Source of the DNA: M3007 sp041741155
Lineage (GTDB): Bacteria > Bacteroidota > Bacteroidia > Chitinophagales > Saprospiraceae
Length of the DNA stretch: 64,000 nt
Reading direction: 5' to 3'
Assembly (NCBI GenBank): GCA_041741155.1
Contig: JBGSKO010000211.1
Span: forward strand, 79,219-143,218
A program made the position numbers and the translations under genes. The notes beneath the pieces are model-generated. The model made no database searches. It had not been told where the DNA came from and saw only the letters and a list, made by a program, of their open reading frames with translations. Below are positions 31,049-38,834 of the stretch, piece by piece. The stretch's first letter is position 1; each line of letters begins with the position of its first letter.

Positions 31049-31639
31049 TTACCGATACAGCGCCATGTATCGGGAAATATACTTGCCGATTACATCAAAT
31101 TCGATGTTCACGGTATCGCCCGCAGAAAGGGTTTTGAAATTGGTGTTTTCCCAGGTGTACGGGATGATGGCCACAGAAAATACATCGTCATGCGGCTCCA
31201 CGACGGTCAGGCTTACTCCGTTGAGGCAAACGGAACCTTTATCCACCAGCAAATGCTCGGGGGAGGGCTGATACTGAAAGGTAAAACGCCACGAGCCGCC
31301 TGTTTCCAGCACCTCCAGACATGTAGCCACCATATCCACATGACCTTGCACGAGGTGGCCGTCCAGCCGCCCACCCATGGGCAGACACCGTTCCAGGTTG
31401 ACCAGCGTGCCTTCCCGCCATGCACCGAGATTGGTGCGACGCAGTGTTTCTTCCACAGCTGTCACGACATGGTGGTCATCAAACACACCCACCACGGTCA
31501 GGCATACACCGTTGTGACTCACGCTTTGATCCACCTTCAGCGCACTGCTGATGGGGCTGCCAATAGTAAAATGAACGTTGGAGCGCTCCTGCTCGATTTT
31601 TCGCACGGCGCCGAGCGCCTCAATGATTCCGGTAAACAT
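31049..31639 (-). CDS. ribE: Riboflavin synthase alpha chain
   Basis: Dismutates two 6,7-dimethyl-8-ribityllumazine molecules to riboflavin. The 196-residue protein has the duplicated lumazine-binding barrel: repeat one begins MFTGIIEALGAVRKIEQ and has SVSHNGVCLTVV; repeat two begins LVQGHVDMVATCLEV and has GSVCLNGVSLTVVE, with both NGVxLTVV motifs. C-terminal helix GDTVNIEFDVIGKYISRYM is typical. No FMN riboswitch hairpins were recognised upstream, where a repeat region begins. Confidence 0.96.
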   Translation of the reverse strand: MFTGIIEALGAVRKIEQERSNVHFTIGSPISSALKVDQSVSHNGVCLTVVGVFDDHHVVTAVEETLRRTNLGAWREGTLVNLERCLPMGGRLDGHLVQGHVDMVATCLEVLETGGSWRFTFQYQPSPEHLLVDKGSVCLNGVSLTVVEPHDDVFSVAIIPYTWENTNFKTLSAGDTVNIEFDVIGKYISRYMALYR

Positions 31640-31660
31640 AAAAAAGGGTTGCTGATTCGG

Positions 31661-31740
31661 GGGTTAGAAGGTTTCGGGTTGGAGGGTTTCTGGTTAGAAG
31701 GTTTCTGGTTGGAGGGTTGGAGGGTTTTTGGTTTGGGTTG
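31661..31740. repeat. Degenerate minisatellite, GGTTRGARGG type
   Basis: About 80 bases built from variants of GGTTAGAA and GGTTGGAG, immediately upstream of ribE. It is the inverted counterpart of the AACCTTCT array at 32031-32150. Confidence 0.75.
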
Positions 31741-31813
31741 CTCATAAACCGCTGGTTGTGGAATTCGTTCAAAAGTAGTGCAACCGCCATTGCCGGCCCG
31801 CTTATTTTTTGAG

Positions 31814-31998
31814 AGTGTTCAGAGAACTTTGTCAGCCCGTTGAGCGTAAATTTAACACAGACAACCGCAGACTGCTGCACAGACAAACACAGAGGTTTGA
31901 TTCTAATTAAGGTACAATCTGTGTTTGTCTGTGCAGCAGTCTGCGTTTGTCTGTGTTAAAAAATCTCTCGGTAGGTTTGACACAGTTCTCTGAACACT
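31814..31998. repeat. Composite long inverted repeat (possible palindromic mobile element)
   Basis: Inner arms 31851-31893 and 31918-31960 (43 bp, one mismatch) with a 24-base loop; outer arms 31815-31834 and 31978-31997 (20 bp, one mismatch) with unpaired spacers of about 17 bases. The whole could fold into one long two-part hairpin. There is no open reading frame inside. The rest of the 31640-32148 gap consists of the flanking minisatellites; no gene is seen. Confidence 0.85.
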
Positions 31999-32030
31999 AC
32001 CTATTTTTTACCAGCAGCCCCGACCCCCCC

Positions 32031-32150
32031 GAACCTTCTAACCCTCTAACCTTCCAACCCTCTAACCTTCTAACCTTCTAACCTTCCAACCTTCTAACCC
32101 TCTAACCTTCTAACCTTCTAACCTTCCAACCCTCTAACCTTCCAACCCTC
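32031..32150. repeat. Minisatellite of about fifteen AACCYTCY units
   Basis: Nearly perfect 8-bp period (AACCTTCT, AACCCTCT, AACCTTCC) over 120 bases, running to the stop codon of the trans-sulfuration enzyme gene. There are no unique spacers, so this is not a CRISPR array. Confidence 0.9.
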
Positions 32151-33429
32151 ATTCGGCTAATTCCATTTCCTGTAGCACGGGTATTTTGTCCAGAGCCTGT
32201 TCGAGGTCCCACCAAAGGTCCTCGACATTTTCCACACCAATGGATAGGCGTACCAGTGCATCGGTGATGCCGAATTCGATTTTTTCTGCCGGATCTACGC
32301 CGGCATGGGTCATGGTGGCCGGGTGTTGGGCGAGTGATTCCGTGCTGCCCAGGCTCACGGCTAATTTGGCCAGTTTCAGGTTGTTGAGAAAAACAAATGC
32401 TTCGTGCTCGCCGCCTTTCACCTCGAAGGAGACCATGGCGCCCGGCGACGTGCATTGGCGCTGGTAAATTTCGTACGCTTCGCCGTCGGCAGGAGTGAGC
32501 AGACCGAGGTAGTGGACGTGGGCGACGCTGGGGTGTGCAACCAGCCGGCGGGCAATGACCTGTGCATTCTCCGCCTGTTTTTCCATACGAAGTTTGAGTG
32601 TTTCGAGGCTGCGCAGCAGCAGCCAACCCGTGTTCGGGGCGATCATGTTGCCGAGGAATGTGCGCAAGGTTTTGATGCGTGTGATCAGCTCGGTTGAACC
32701 GAGGCAGGCGCCCGCGATGACATCGCTGTGGCCGCCGATGTACTTGGTGGCGGAATACAGCACAAGATCAGCGCCGTGCCGGAGCGGGTGTTGCCACAGC
32801 GGCCCCATGTAGGTATTGTCCACAGCCAATACGACGTGGCGGTCCGGTGCGCCAAACTGATCGGCTACCGAGCGGCACATGGCCATGTCCACCAGATCGT
32901 TGGTCGGGTTGGCGGGCGTTTCGAGGAAGATCATGGCGAGGCGATCCTTTTTGCCGGAGCGCTCGATGAGCCGTACGAGGTCTTCGCGGCTCGCACCGGG
33001 TCGGAATCCGAGCACTTCGATACCCCATTTGGTCAAAACGCTGTGCACAAAGTGGGTGGTACCACCGTACAAGGGGTTGCTGTACAGCAGCAAATCGCCC
33101 GGCTGCAAAAATTCGAGAAGGGCTGTCGTAATGGCCGACATGCCGCTTTCGAAGGCGGCACAGGCTTCGGCGCCATCCCAGATTTTGAGGCGCTCCTCCA
33201 GAATTTCCATATCCGGATTGTTCAGGCGGCTGTAAATGAGCCCTGTTTTTTCCCGCAGGCCTTTTTCCCGCAGGCCATAAGCCACCTCAAAAAACGCTTT
33301 GCCTTCTTCGGCCGTTCGGAATGCAAACGTGGATGTTTGGAAAATCGGGCATTTCACGGCGCCTTCCGACCACTCGGGACGATAACCGTGCGACATCATC
33401 AGGGTTTCAGGCTGAAAATTCTTTTTCAT
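32149..33429 (-). CDS. Trans-sulfuration PLP enzyme (cystathionine gamma-synthase / methionine gamma-lyase family)
   Basis: PLP-dependent Cys/Met metabolism enzyme, 426 residues. Signatures: YSRLNNPDMEILEERL, AFESGMSAITTALL, NPLYGGTTHFV, FLETPANPTNDLVD, AVDNTYMGP and the cofactor-binding Lys near residue 229 in YSATKYIGGHSDVIAGA; late SLGSTESLAQHPATMTHAG is also diagnostic. The divergent Lrp/AsnC gene, 136 bases away, suggests control by an amino acid and fits a catabolic methionine gamma-lyase, but the reaction cannot be told from sequence alone. A 15-bp tandem duplication gives GLREKGLREK near residue 53. Confidence 0.88.
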   Translation of the reverse strand: MKKNFQPETLMMSHGYRPEWSEGAVKCPIFQTSTFAFRTAEEGKAFFEVAYGLREKGLREKTGLIYSRLNNPDMEILEERLKIWDGAEACAAFESGMSAITTALLEFLQPGDLLLYSNPLYGGTTHFVHSVLTKWGIEVLGFRPGASREDLVRLIERSGKKDRLAMIFLETPANPTNDLVDMAMCRSVADQFGAPDRHVVLAVDNTYMGPLWQHPLRHGADLVLYSATKYIGGHSDVIAGACLGSTELITRIKTLRTFLGNMIAPNTGWLLLRSLETLKLRMEKQAENAQVIARRLVAHPSVAHVHYLGLLTPADGEAYEIYQRQCTSPGAMVSFEVKGGEHEAFVFLNNLKLAKLAVSLGSTESLAQHPATMTHAGVDPAEKIEFGITDALVRLSIGVENVEDLWWDLEQALDKIPVLQEMELAE

Positions 33430-33448
33430 AACGCGGTCAATTTTTCCA

Positions 33449-33479
33449 CAAAGGTTGGATAGTCAGATGTTTGTTCCAA
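33449..33479 (-). promoter_or_regulatory. Promoter of the trans-sulfuration enzyme gene
   Basis: On the minus strand TTG (33479-33477), 20 bases, AACCTTTG (33456-33449); the -7 differs from consensus in its first base. It lies 19 bases before the ATG. Confidence 0.5.
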
Positions 33480-33523
33480 TAGGCTAAATCATTTAGGAAA
33501 ATAAAACCTGAATTATGTTTTTG

Positions 33524-33542
33524 ATTAGATTAAAAATCTAAT
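33524..33542. promoter_or_regulatory. Palindrome in the Lrp/PLP-enzyme divergent region, possible Lrp operator
   Basis: ATTAGATT, AAA, AATCTAAT: 8-bp arms with a 3-base centre, located 24 bases before the Lrp-family ATG. AT-rich imperfect dyads are typical Lrp/AsnC sites, so autoregulation is plausible. Confidence 0.45.
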
Positions 33543-33565
33543 TTTACCAGATAAATGGACTGGCT

Positions 33566-34039
33566 ATGGAAAAAAAAACTAACGGCCTTGATCTTGTTGA
33601 TCGGGCTATTTTGAAAATCCTTCAGGAAGACGCTTTTCTGACAACCAAGGAAGTCGCCGCCCAGCTCAACCTGACCACGACACCTGTTTTCGAGCGGGTG
33701 AAACGGCTGGAGCGCGAGGGATATATCGGACGCTATACGGCCCTGGTCAATCGGCAAAAAGTAGGGCTCTCGATGCTGGTTTTTTGCGACGTGGCGCTCA
33801 AGGAACACAACCGCGACTACTTGCTGCGCTTCGAGCGTGCAGTCGTCGAACTATCCGAAGTACTGGAGTGCCACCACATAACCGGAGAATACGATTATGT
33901 GCTAAAAGTAGTGGTGCGCGACATGGACGACTACCAGCAGTTTATCAAAGAAAAATTAGCCGCATTCGAGAACATCGGGCGGGTGCAAAGCCACTTCGTG
34001 ATGACGGAGGTGAAAAATACGACGGTACTACCGTTGTAA
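33566..34039 (+). CDS. Lrp/AsnC family transcriptional regulator
   Basis: Feast/famine regulator of 157 residues. The N-terminal winged helix (NGLDLVDRAILKILQEDAFL, TKEVAAQLNLTTTPVFERVKRLEREGYI) is followed by the RAM effector-binding domain (VFCDVALKEHNRDYLLRFERAV, HHITGEYDYVLKVVVRDMDDYQQFI). Divergent from the trans-sulfuration enzyme gene, which it probably controls in response to an amino acid. The ATG at 33566 gives the exact family N-terminus. Confidence 0.93.
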   Translation: MEKKTNGLDLVDRAILKILQEDAFLTTKEVAAQLNLTTTPVFERVKRLEREGYIGRYTALVNRQKVGLSMLVFCDVALKEHNRDYLLRFERAVVELSEVLECHHITGEYDYVLKVVVRDMDDYQQFIKEKLAAFENIGRVQSHFVMTEVKNTTVLPL

Positions 34040-34054
34040 AAGAGCGTAGCGGGT

Positions 34055-34696
34055 TTAGCGCAGTACTTCCAAAAATTCGTTCATAATCATTGCCGTAGCG
34101 CCCCAAACCATACGCCCTTCCACTTCGAAATAGGGTACACTTTTGAGCACCAGCCCGTCGCCTACGCGCACGTCGGACACTTTGCGGCTTTCGGGCGCAC
34201 GGAACACGGACAGCGCAGGAGTCAGGATGGTTTCCACCTCGCCGGGTTGCGGCCGAAAATCGGCCGGGCCATGTAGCACGCCCACAAACGGGTACACCAG
34301 AAAGTTGCTGACAGGGATATACAACTCCGTGAGTTGGCCGACGATCTCGACATAATGTTGGGGCACACCCACTTCTTCTTCCGCTTCGCGCAGGGCCACA
34401 TTGGTCAGGTCGCCGTCGCGGTCCTCCCAGCGTCCGCCGGGGAAACTCACCTGTCCGCTGTGCCGGTCGCGCGGGTTGGTTGAGCGCTGGATCAGCACGG
34501 TATGCCAGGTATCGCCCTGGCGATGCAGGAGGTTGAGTACACAGGCGACTTTGGCGTCGGGCGGCGGCACGGGGTGCGGACCGAGTTCTTCCAGCCGGCG
34601 CAGACTGGCCATTTTGTACTGGGCCTCCCGCCCGGGCAGGGGGCCGGCGAGGCGGGTGCGCAACGTATCAACCAAAGTATCCTGGAACAGTGTCAT
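34055..34696 (-). CDS. CoA pyrophosphatase, Nudix family
   Basis: A 213-residue Nudix hydrolase of the NudL/CoAse group that cleaves CoA and derivatives to 3',5'-ADP and phosphopantetheine. The CoA-specific motif is LIQRSTNPRDRHSGQVSFPGG, here seen as RSTNPRDRHSGQVSFPGG, joined to the Nudix box with catalytic REAEEEVGV. The C-terminal YFEVEGRMVWGATAMIMNEFLE is also typical. ATG 34696 is chosen; the frame is open to 34933 but the upstream part has no family match. Convergent with the Lrp gene. Confidence 0.9.
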   Translation of the reverse strand: MTLFQDTLVDTLRTRLAGPLPGREAQYKMASLRRLEELGPHPVPPPDAKVACVLNLLHRQGDTWHTVLIQRSTNPRDRHSGQVSFPGGRWEDRDGDLTNVALREAEEEVGVPQHYVEIVGQLTELYIPVSNFLVYPFVGVLHGPADFRPQPGEVETILTPALSVFRAPESRKVSDVRVGDGLVLKSVPYFEVEGRMVWGATAMIMNEFLEVLR

Positions 34697-34903
34697 GGCT
34701 TTTTTGACAGGTGAAAACCCGGAGGGCGGGTTTTGTTCAAATGGGGGGGAGGACTTGCACTCCGAACGCAGCGCGTATTTGCTCGCCCTACGTTCAAAAG
34801 GACTTGTTGCATATCGTTCTGTTTCATTGAGCGGACAAAAATAGGTTTTTTGCGGCAATGGTGCTACGGAAGGTTGGCGTGGCAGGGCAGGATTTTTTTC
34901 TTG

Positions 34904-34911
34904 TACTTTTG
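34904..34911 (+). promoter_or_regulatory. -7 promoter element of the WG-repeat gene
   Basis: TACTTTTG on the plus strand, exact TAnnTTTG, ends 16 bases before ATG 34928 and supports this start over the longer open frame. Confidence 0.45.
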
Positions 34912-34927
34912 CCCCACATTTCAACCC

Positions 34928-35947
34928 ATGCACCCACTACGCTACAAAATCCGCCAACAAGGCTTCTTCGGTTTCATGGACGCCTCCGGGGAGGTTGTCA
35001 TTGAGCCGCAGTACCTCGAAGTCGGCGATTTCCACAACGGCTTTGCGCGGGTGCGCCTGAACGACCAATGGGTACCCATGGACGCGCTCGGACGGCTGCT
35101 GCTCAAACGCATGTACCGCACGGTGGGGCCGTTTCAGGAAGGACTGGCTCGCGTACAGGTGGTGCGGGCATGGGGTTTTATGGATGAGCGCGGCAACGAA
35201 GTCGTGCCGGCCCGCTTCGATGCGGCAGGCGATTTTTCCGAAGGCAAAGCCGCCGTGCAGTTCAACGGCAAAACCGGCTACCTCGACCGCGAAGGCCGCT
35301 TCGCACTCAAACCGGTATTTTCAACCGGCGGTGCATTTCGGGACGGCCTAGCGCCGGCAGGTAAAGACGGGCAATGTGGTTTTATCGGCGCCGACGGGCA
35401 GTTTGTGATCGCGCCGGCATGGGACGAGTGCCGCCCATTCGACGGCCCCGTGGCGGTAGTGGTCCGCGACGGCCGCTGGGGGCTCGCCGACCGCGACGGC
35501 CGCGAGCGGGTGTCGCCACAGTTCGAGTTTGTGCCCGGCCATGCCCATGGCGAATTCTTCGACGGCATGGCGTTGGCTTTCCGCGACGGCAAGTATGGTT
35601 TTGTAAACCAGCAAGGCGAGGTCGCCGTGGAACCCATGTTCGACCTGGCCGGCGATTTTGGCGAAGGCCTGGCGCTGGTGGAAATCAATGGCGCATACGG
35701 CTACATGGACAAAGCAGGCAAACTTGTCATCATGCCCAAGTTCGAAGATGCCGGCGTGTTTTCCGACGGACTTGCCCAGGTGCGCAACAACGGACGCTGG
35801 GGCTACATTGATACCGATGGGAAGTTTGTGATACCACCCGCCTACGAGGCGGCAGCACCTTTCCGCGCCGGGTTGGCGCGGACGGTAGTTGGCGGAAAAT
35901 GGCAGTATATTGACCGCTCCGGGGAAGTGGTTTGGCGCGAGCAGTAG
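34928..35947 (+). CDS. WG-repeat (beta-propeller-like) protein
   Basis: A 339-residue protein made of about 12 WG repeats of 22-25 residues. Each has a core such as YGFVNQQGEVAVEPMFDLAGDF, that is aromatic-G-[FY]-[IVM]-[DN]-x-x-G-x-[VF] followed by a strand and F-x-[DE]-G-L-A. Other clear copies are WGFMDERGNEVVPARFD, YGYMDKAGKLVIMPKFED and WGYIDTDGKFVIPPAYE. No signal peptide is seen. WG proteins are presumed binding modules; the partner is unknown. Confidence 0.85.
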   Translation: MHPLRYKIRQQGFFGFMDASGEVVIEPQYLEVGDFHNGFARVRLNDQWVPMDALGRLLLKRMYRTVGPFQEGLARVQVVRAWGFMDERGNEVVPARFDAAGDFSEGKAAVQFNGKTGYLDREGRFALKPVFSTGGAFRDGLAPAGKDGQCGFIGADGQFVIAPAWDECRPFDGPVAVVVRDGRWGLADRDGRERVSPQFEFVPGHAHGEFFDGMALAFRDGKYGFVNQQGEVAVEPMFDLAGDFGEGLALVEINGAYGYMDKAGKLVIMPKFEDAGVFSDGLAQVRNNGRWGYIDTDGKFVIPPAYEAAAPFRAGLARTVVGGKWQYIDRSGEVVWREQ

Positions 35948-36001
35948 TGTGGCGCCAGTTCCCTTTGTATTTGGTTACCCGAACAGTCTCAAAAACTATT
36001 T

Positions 36002-38521
36002 CTAAAAAAACAGCGCGTTGGCGAAAAGTACCTTCCCTTGTTCCCAAAAACAGCGAAACAGCGGGTTGTCCACAAAATAGACCACATCGCCGCTGCCCAT
36101 CCGCTGCACGACAGCGACAGGGGTGTTTTTCAACTTGGGTTTCAGGCGGCTGCCGATGAACCCGTACGATTGATACGCTTCGCCTACCCAGATTGCCGTG
36201 TGTGCGTTGGCCGGCATTTCATACAACGTGGAAGTTGTTTTCAGGGAAAAGTATCGGCCGGAAAAACCGAATACGAGCGGGTGTGTGCTATCCACGTTGG
36301 TTTGTACAACCGCCCCCGGGACCTGGTCGCTGATACCTTCCCGTTCGCGGGTCTGGTAGGGTTTGGGCGTCGCAGCCGCCGAGTCTTTTTTCGCTTCCTC
36401 TGTTTTGCTTTTCAGTTCGAAACCGTCCTTGTCGGCAAAAGCGCGCACGCCGCCCTCAAAGGCGATCAGGCGACCGCCTTGTCTTACCCATTCCTGAATA
36501 GCCCTCAGGGTATTTTCCGGCAGGTTGTAGGTTCCATTCGGAAAAATAAGCGTGGTATAGTCGTTCAGGCGGATGCGGGCCAAGCGGTCCAGCGCCACGG
36601 GTGTGATGGGGTAACCGAGTTCCTGTTCAAAGAAAAACCAGGTGTGGCCGTAGGTATTGTCGTCCACATCCTCGCCATATACGATGGCCACTTCGGGGCG
36701 GTTGATCGGTGCGAAGTTTTCCGATCCAAGGTCGCGGCCGCTATTGGCCCAGCCACTGAAAATAGGGTGTAAAGGCACGTTTGCTGCAGCGGCTGCTGCC
36801 TGCACGAGGGCGTCGAGGTCGCCGCTGATGGTGTGGTTATCGGCGCGGTTGATGACTAAGGCGCCGGCATCAAACTGCTGATCCGCCATAGAAAATGGCT
36901 GCATGGCGTACCGAACTTTCACCCCGCTTTCCAGTATTTTTCCTAAAAAACGGGCTTCTGCCAGCGATTTCCGGTGTACACACCAGGCATACGGGGATGC
37001 TGCCAGGTTGACCTCCGGAGCCTTATACGGCTCAAAATTGCGTTTGGGCTCCAGGCGTTGTTTGAGGGCGTATGCTTCCAGCCCGTAGGCGTAGGGCAAT
37101 GCCCAGGCCGTGATATCGTAGGTCAGCGAATCGCTCAGCCGGTGCTCGGGCTCAAACAGTACTTGCAGCAGTACGGAGTGTGGCTGAAACGCGCTGATGA
37201 CCAGGTCTTTGTCATTCAAATTGAATGCTGTTTCCTTGTTTTGCAGGTAGTCGAAACCTTTCATGCCGGACGCCGAGGCGCCGGCGCGTCCGTAGCGGAT
37301 GTGGTGCCGGTCTAGCAGTTCGCACAGGGCGTTCACCTTGTTGGGGTTGTTGGTTGCCGGGATCACGAAAGACAGGTAGGCGCCTTGTGGCTGGGTAGCG
37401 CTGCGGTCGAAGTATTTGCGGAAATTTTCCACCAGCGCCGGCGCGTTTTTGCTGGCCGTTTGGATGGTGGATCGGCTGGTGGTGAGGTGGTGCTGGATGC
37501 GCTCGTGCAGGGTGAGCGTATCGCCGTTGGTTTTGATAATGGCGCGCCCTGCGGTGGAGTGGCCCGCCTGCTCGTAGGTCATGCCGATGGCGCCGTTGAA
37601 CATGGGGTAGGTATCGCCATAAGACGGGTAAAACAGGTCAAAAACCTCCTTGGTGAAATACAGCCAACCGTTTTGGTCAAAATACCCGGCGTGGTTTTGT
37701 CCGATTTGCGTCTGGAAATCGCGTTGCCAGAGGGTGATGTAGTCGTGCATGGGCTCGGCGGCCGGTGCGAAATAGTAGGGGTTGTCCACATACTGTTCGT
37801 GCAGGTCGGCGTGAACGTGGGGCAGCCAGCGTTGGTAGAGGGCGAGGCGCTGTTGGGTTTCCACCTGTGTGGCCCAGGCCCAGTCGCGGTTCAGGTCGAA
37901 GTGGTAGTGGTTGGAGCGGCCGCGCGGCCACGGTTCTGCGTGTTCGCGGGCATCGCCGCGCGGGTTTTTTTGCACATTGCTGACGCTTCGGTACCAGTGG
38001 GTGTAGCGGTCGTAGCCGTCGGGATTGAGCGAGGGATCGAGGATGACCACGGTATTTTTCAGCCATTCGCGCACTTCCGGTTCGGTCTGGGTAGCCAGCT
38101 GGTACGCCAGCAGCATGCTGCACTCCGAGCCGGAGGGTTCGTTGCCGTGTACGCTCATGCTGAGCCAGACGATAGCGGCGCCACCTACGGCACTTTCCCC
38201 TTTTTGGGTGGGGGCGGCACCCGCCAGGCGCAGGTTGTTCAAGCGGATTTGCTCTAACTGTGCGATGTTTTCCGGCGATGAAAAATAGGCTACCTGCAAG
38301 GGCCGGTCTTCATTGGTGGCGCCGTAGCGTTCCAGTCGCATGGTTGTGGGCGTGTTGGCGGCCAAATATTCGAAGTAGTCGGTGAGCAGATGGTGGGGGG
38401 TAAACTGCTCCCCGATGCGGTGCGGCAAGAACTCGTCGGGATTTTTCGGGGTCGTTTGAGCGGAAAGCAGGACGGTCAGGCAGGCAAATGCCGGGAGGAG
38501 GATAAATCGGAAATAGTGCAT
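36002..38521 (-). CDS. M14 family zinc carboxypeptidase, exported
   Basis: An 839-residue exported metallocarboxypeptidase. Signal peptide MHYFRFILLPAFACLTVLLSAQ. The catalytic domain has the first zinc pair in MSVHGNEPSGSE (about residue 123), third ligand in HADLHEQYVDNPYYF (about 239) and the likely catalytic Glu in MTYEQAGHSTAG (about 315). The C-terminal part, from about 600, has a glutamine-amidotransferase-like pattern (YTTLIFPNGTYN, WVRQGGRLIAFEGGVRAF) common in this subfamily. ATG 38521 is chosen because the long open frame upstream crosses a repeat region. Stop lies 55 bases past the convergent WG gene. Confidence 0.9.
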   Translation of the reverse strand: MHYFRFILLPAFACLTVLLSAQTTPKNPDEFLPHRIGEQFTPHHLLTDYFEYLAANTPTTMRLERYGATNEDRPLQVAYFSSPENIAQLEQIRLNNLRLAGAAPTQKGESAVGGAAIVWLSMSVHGNEPSGSECSMLLAYQLATQTEPEVREWLKNTVVILDPSLNPDGYDRYTHWYRSVSNVQKNPRGDAREHAEPWPRGRSNHYHFDLNRDWAWATQVETQQRLALYQRWLPHVHADLHEQYVDNPYYFAPAAEPMHDYITLWQRDFQTQIGQNHAGYFDQNGWLYFTKEVFDLFYPSYGDTYPMFNGAIGMTYEQAGHSTAGRAIIKTNGDTLTLHERIQHHLTTSRSTIQTASKNAPALVENFRKYFDRSATQPQGAYLSFVIPATNNPNKVNALCELLDRHHIRYGRAGASASGMKGFDYLQNKETAFNLNDKDLVISAFQPHSVLLQVLFEPEHRLSDSLTYDITAWALPYAYGLEAYALKQRLEPKRNFEPYKAPEVNLAASPYAWCVHRKSLAEARFLGKILESGVKVRYAMQPFSMADQQFDAGALVINRADNHTISGDLDALVQAAAAAANVPLHPIFSGWANSGRDLGSENFAPINRPEVAIVYGEDVDDNTYGHTWFFFEQELGYPITPVALDRLARIRLNDYTTLIFPNGTYNLPENTLRAIQEWVRQGGRLIAFEGGVRAFADKDGFELKSKTEEAKKDSAAATPKPYQTREREGISDQVPGAVVQTNVDSTHPLVFGFSGRYFSLKTTSTLYEMPANAHTAIWVGEAYQSYGFIGSRLKPKLKNTPVAVVQRMGSGDVVYFVDNPLFRCFWEQGKVLFANALFF

Positions 38522-38534
38522 CGCGTTTGTGGTA

Positions 38535-38802
38535 GTTTTTTCACCGCAGAGACGCGGATTCGCGGAGATTTCTTCTTGTTTTCCCAAAAGCTCGCCGCGT
38601 CTCTGCATCTCCGCGGTGAAAAAACAAGCGGGCAAACATCCGTTTTTTTTGGAAATAAGCCGCAGGATTATTCGGAGGCGGGTGCGCCGGGTTTTGTAGT
38701 GCCTGTTTGTTGGATTACTCCCGCCGCCGCTAACCGCCAATACACACACTATTTTAAAAGTCACACATCTCGACAGCGCGCTCCCCCCTGCGGTGAAAAA
38801 AC
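38535..38802. repeat. Dispersed GCGGTGAAAAAAC repeat, three copies, in the M14-SNF2 spacer
   Basis: GTTTTTTCACCGC begins an arm at 38535-38557; its inverted partner ends at 38595-38625; a third copy GCGGTGAAAAAAC is at 38790-38802, just before the SNF2 gene. The first two share GCAGAGACGC/GCGTCTCTGC and can pair. The rest of this divergent 313-base spacer holds no gene. Confidence 0.7.
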
Positions 38803-38834
38803 AAAACAATCGCCGCACATTTGCGGTGAATAAC

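Noticed and set aside
32031..32150. CRISPR array
   Set aside because: Units are 8 bp with no unique spacers and no cas genes nearby; it is a minisatellite.
34733..34927. N-terminal extension of the WG-repeat protein
   Set aside because: It lies upstream of the -7 element at 34904 and has no WG repeat pattern.
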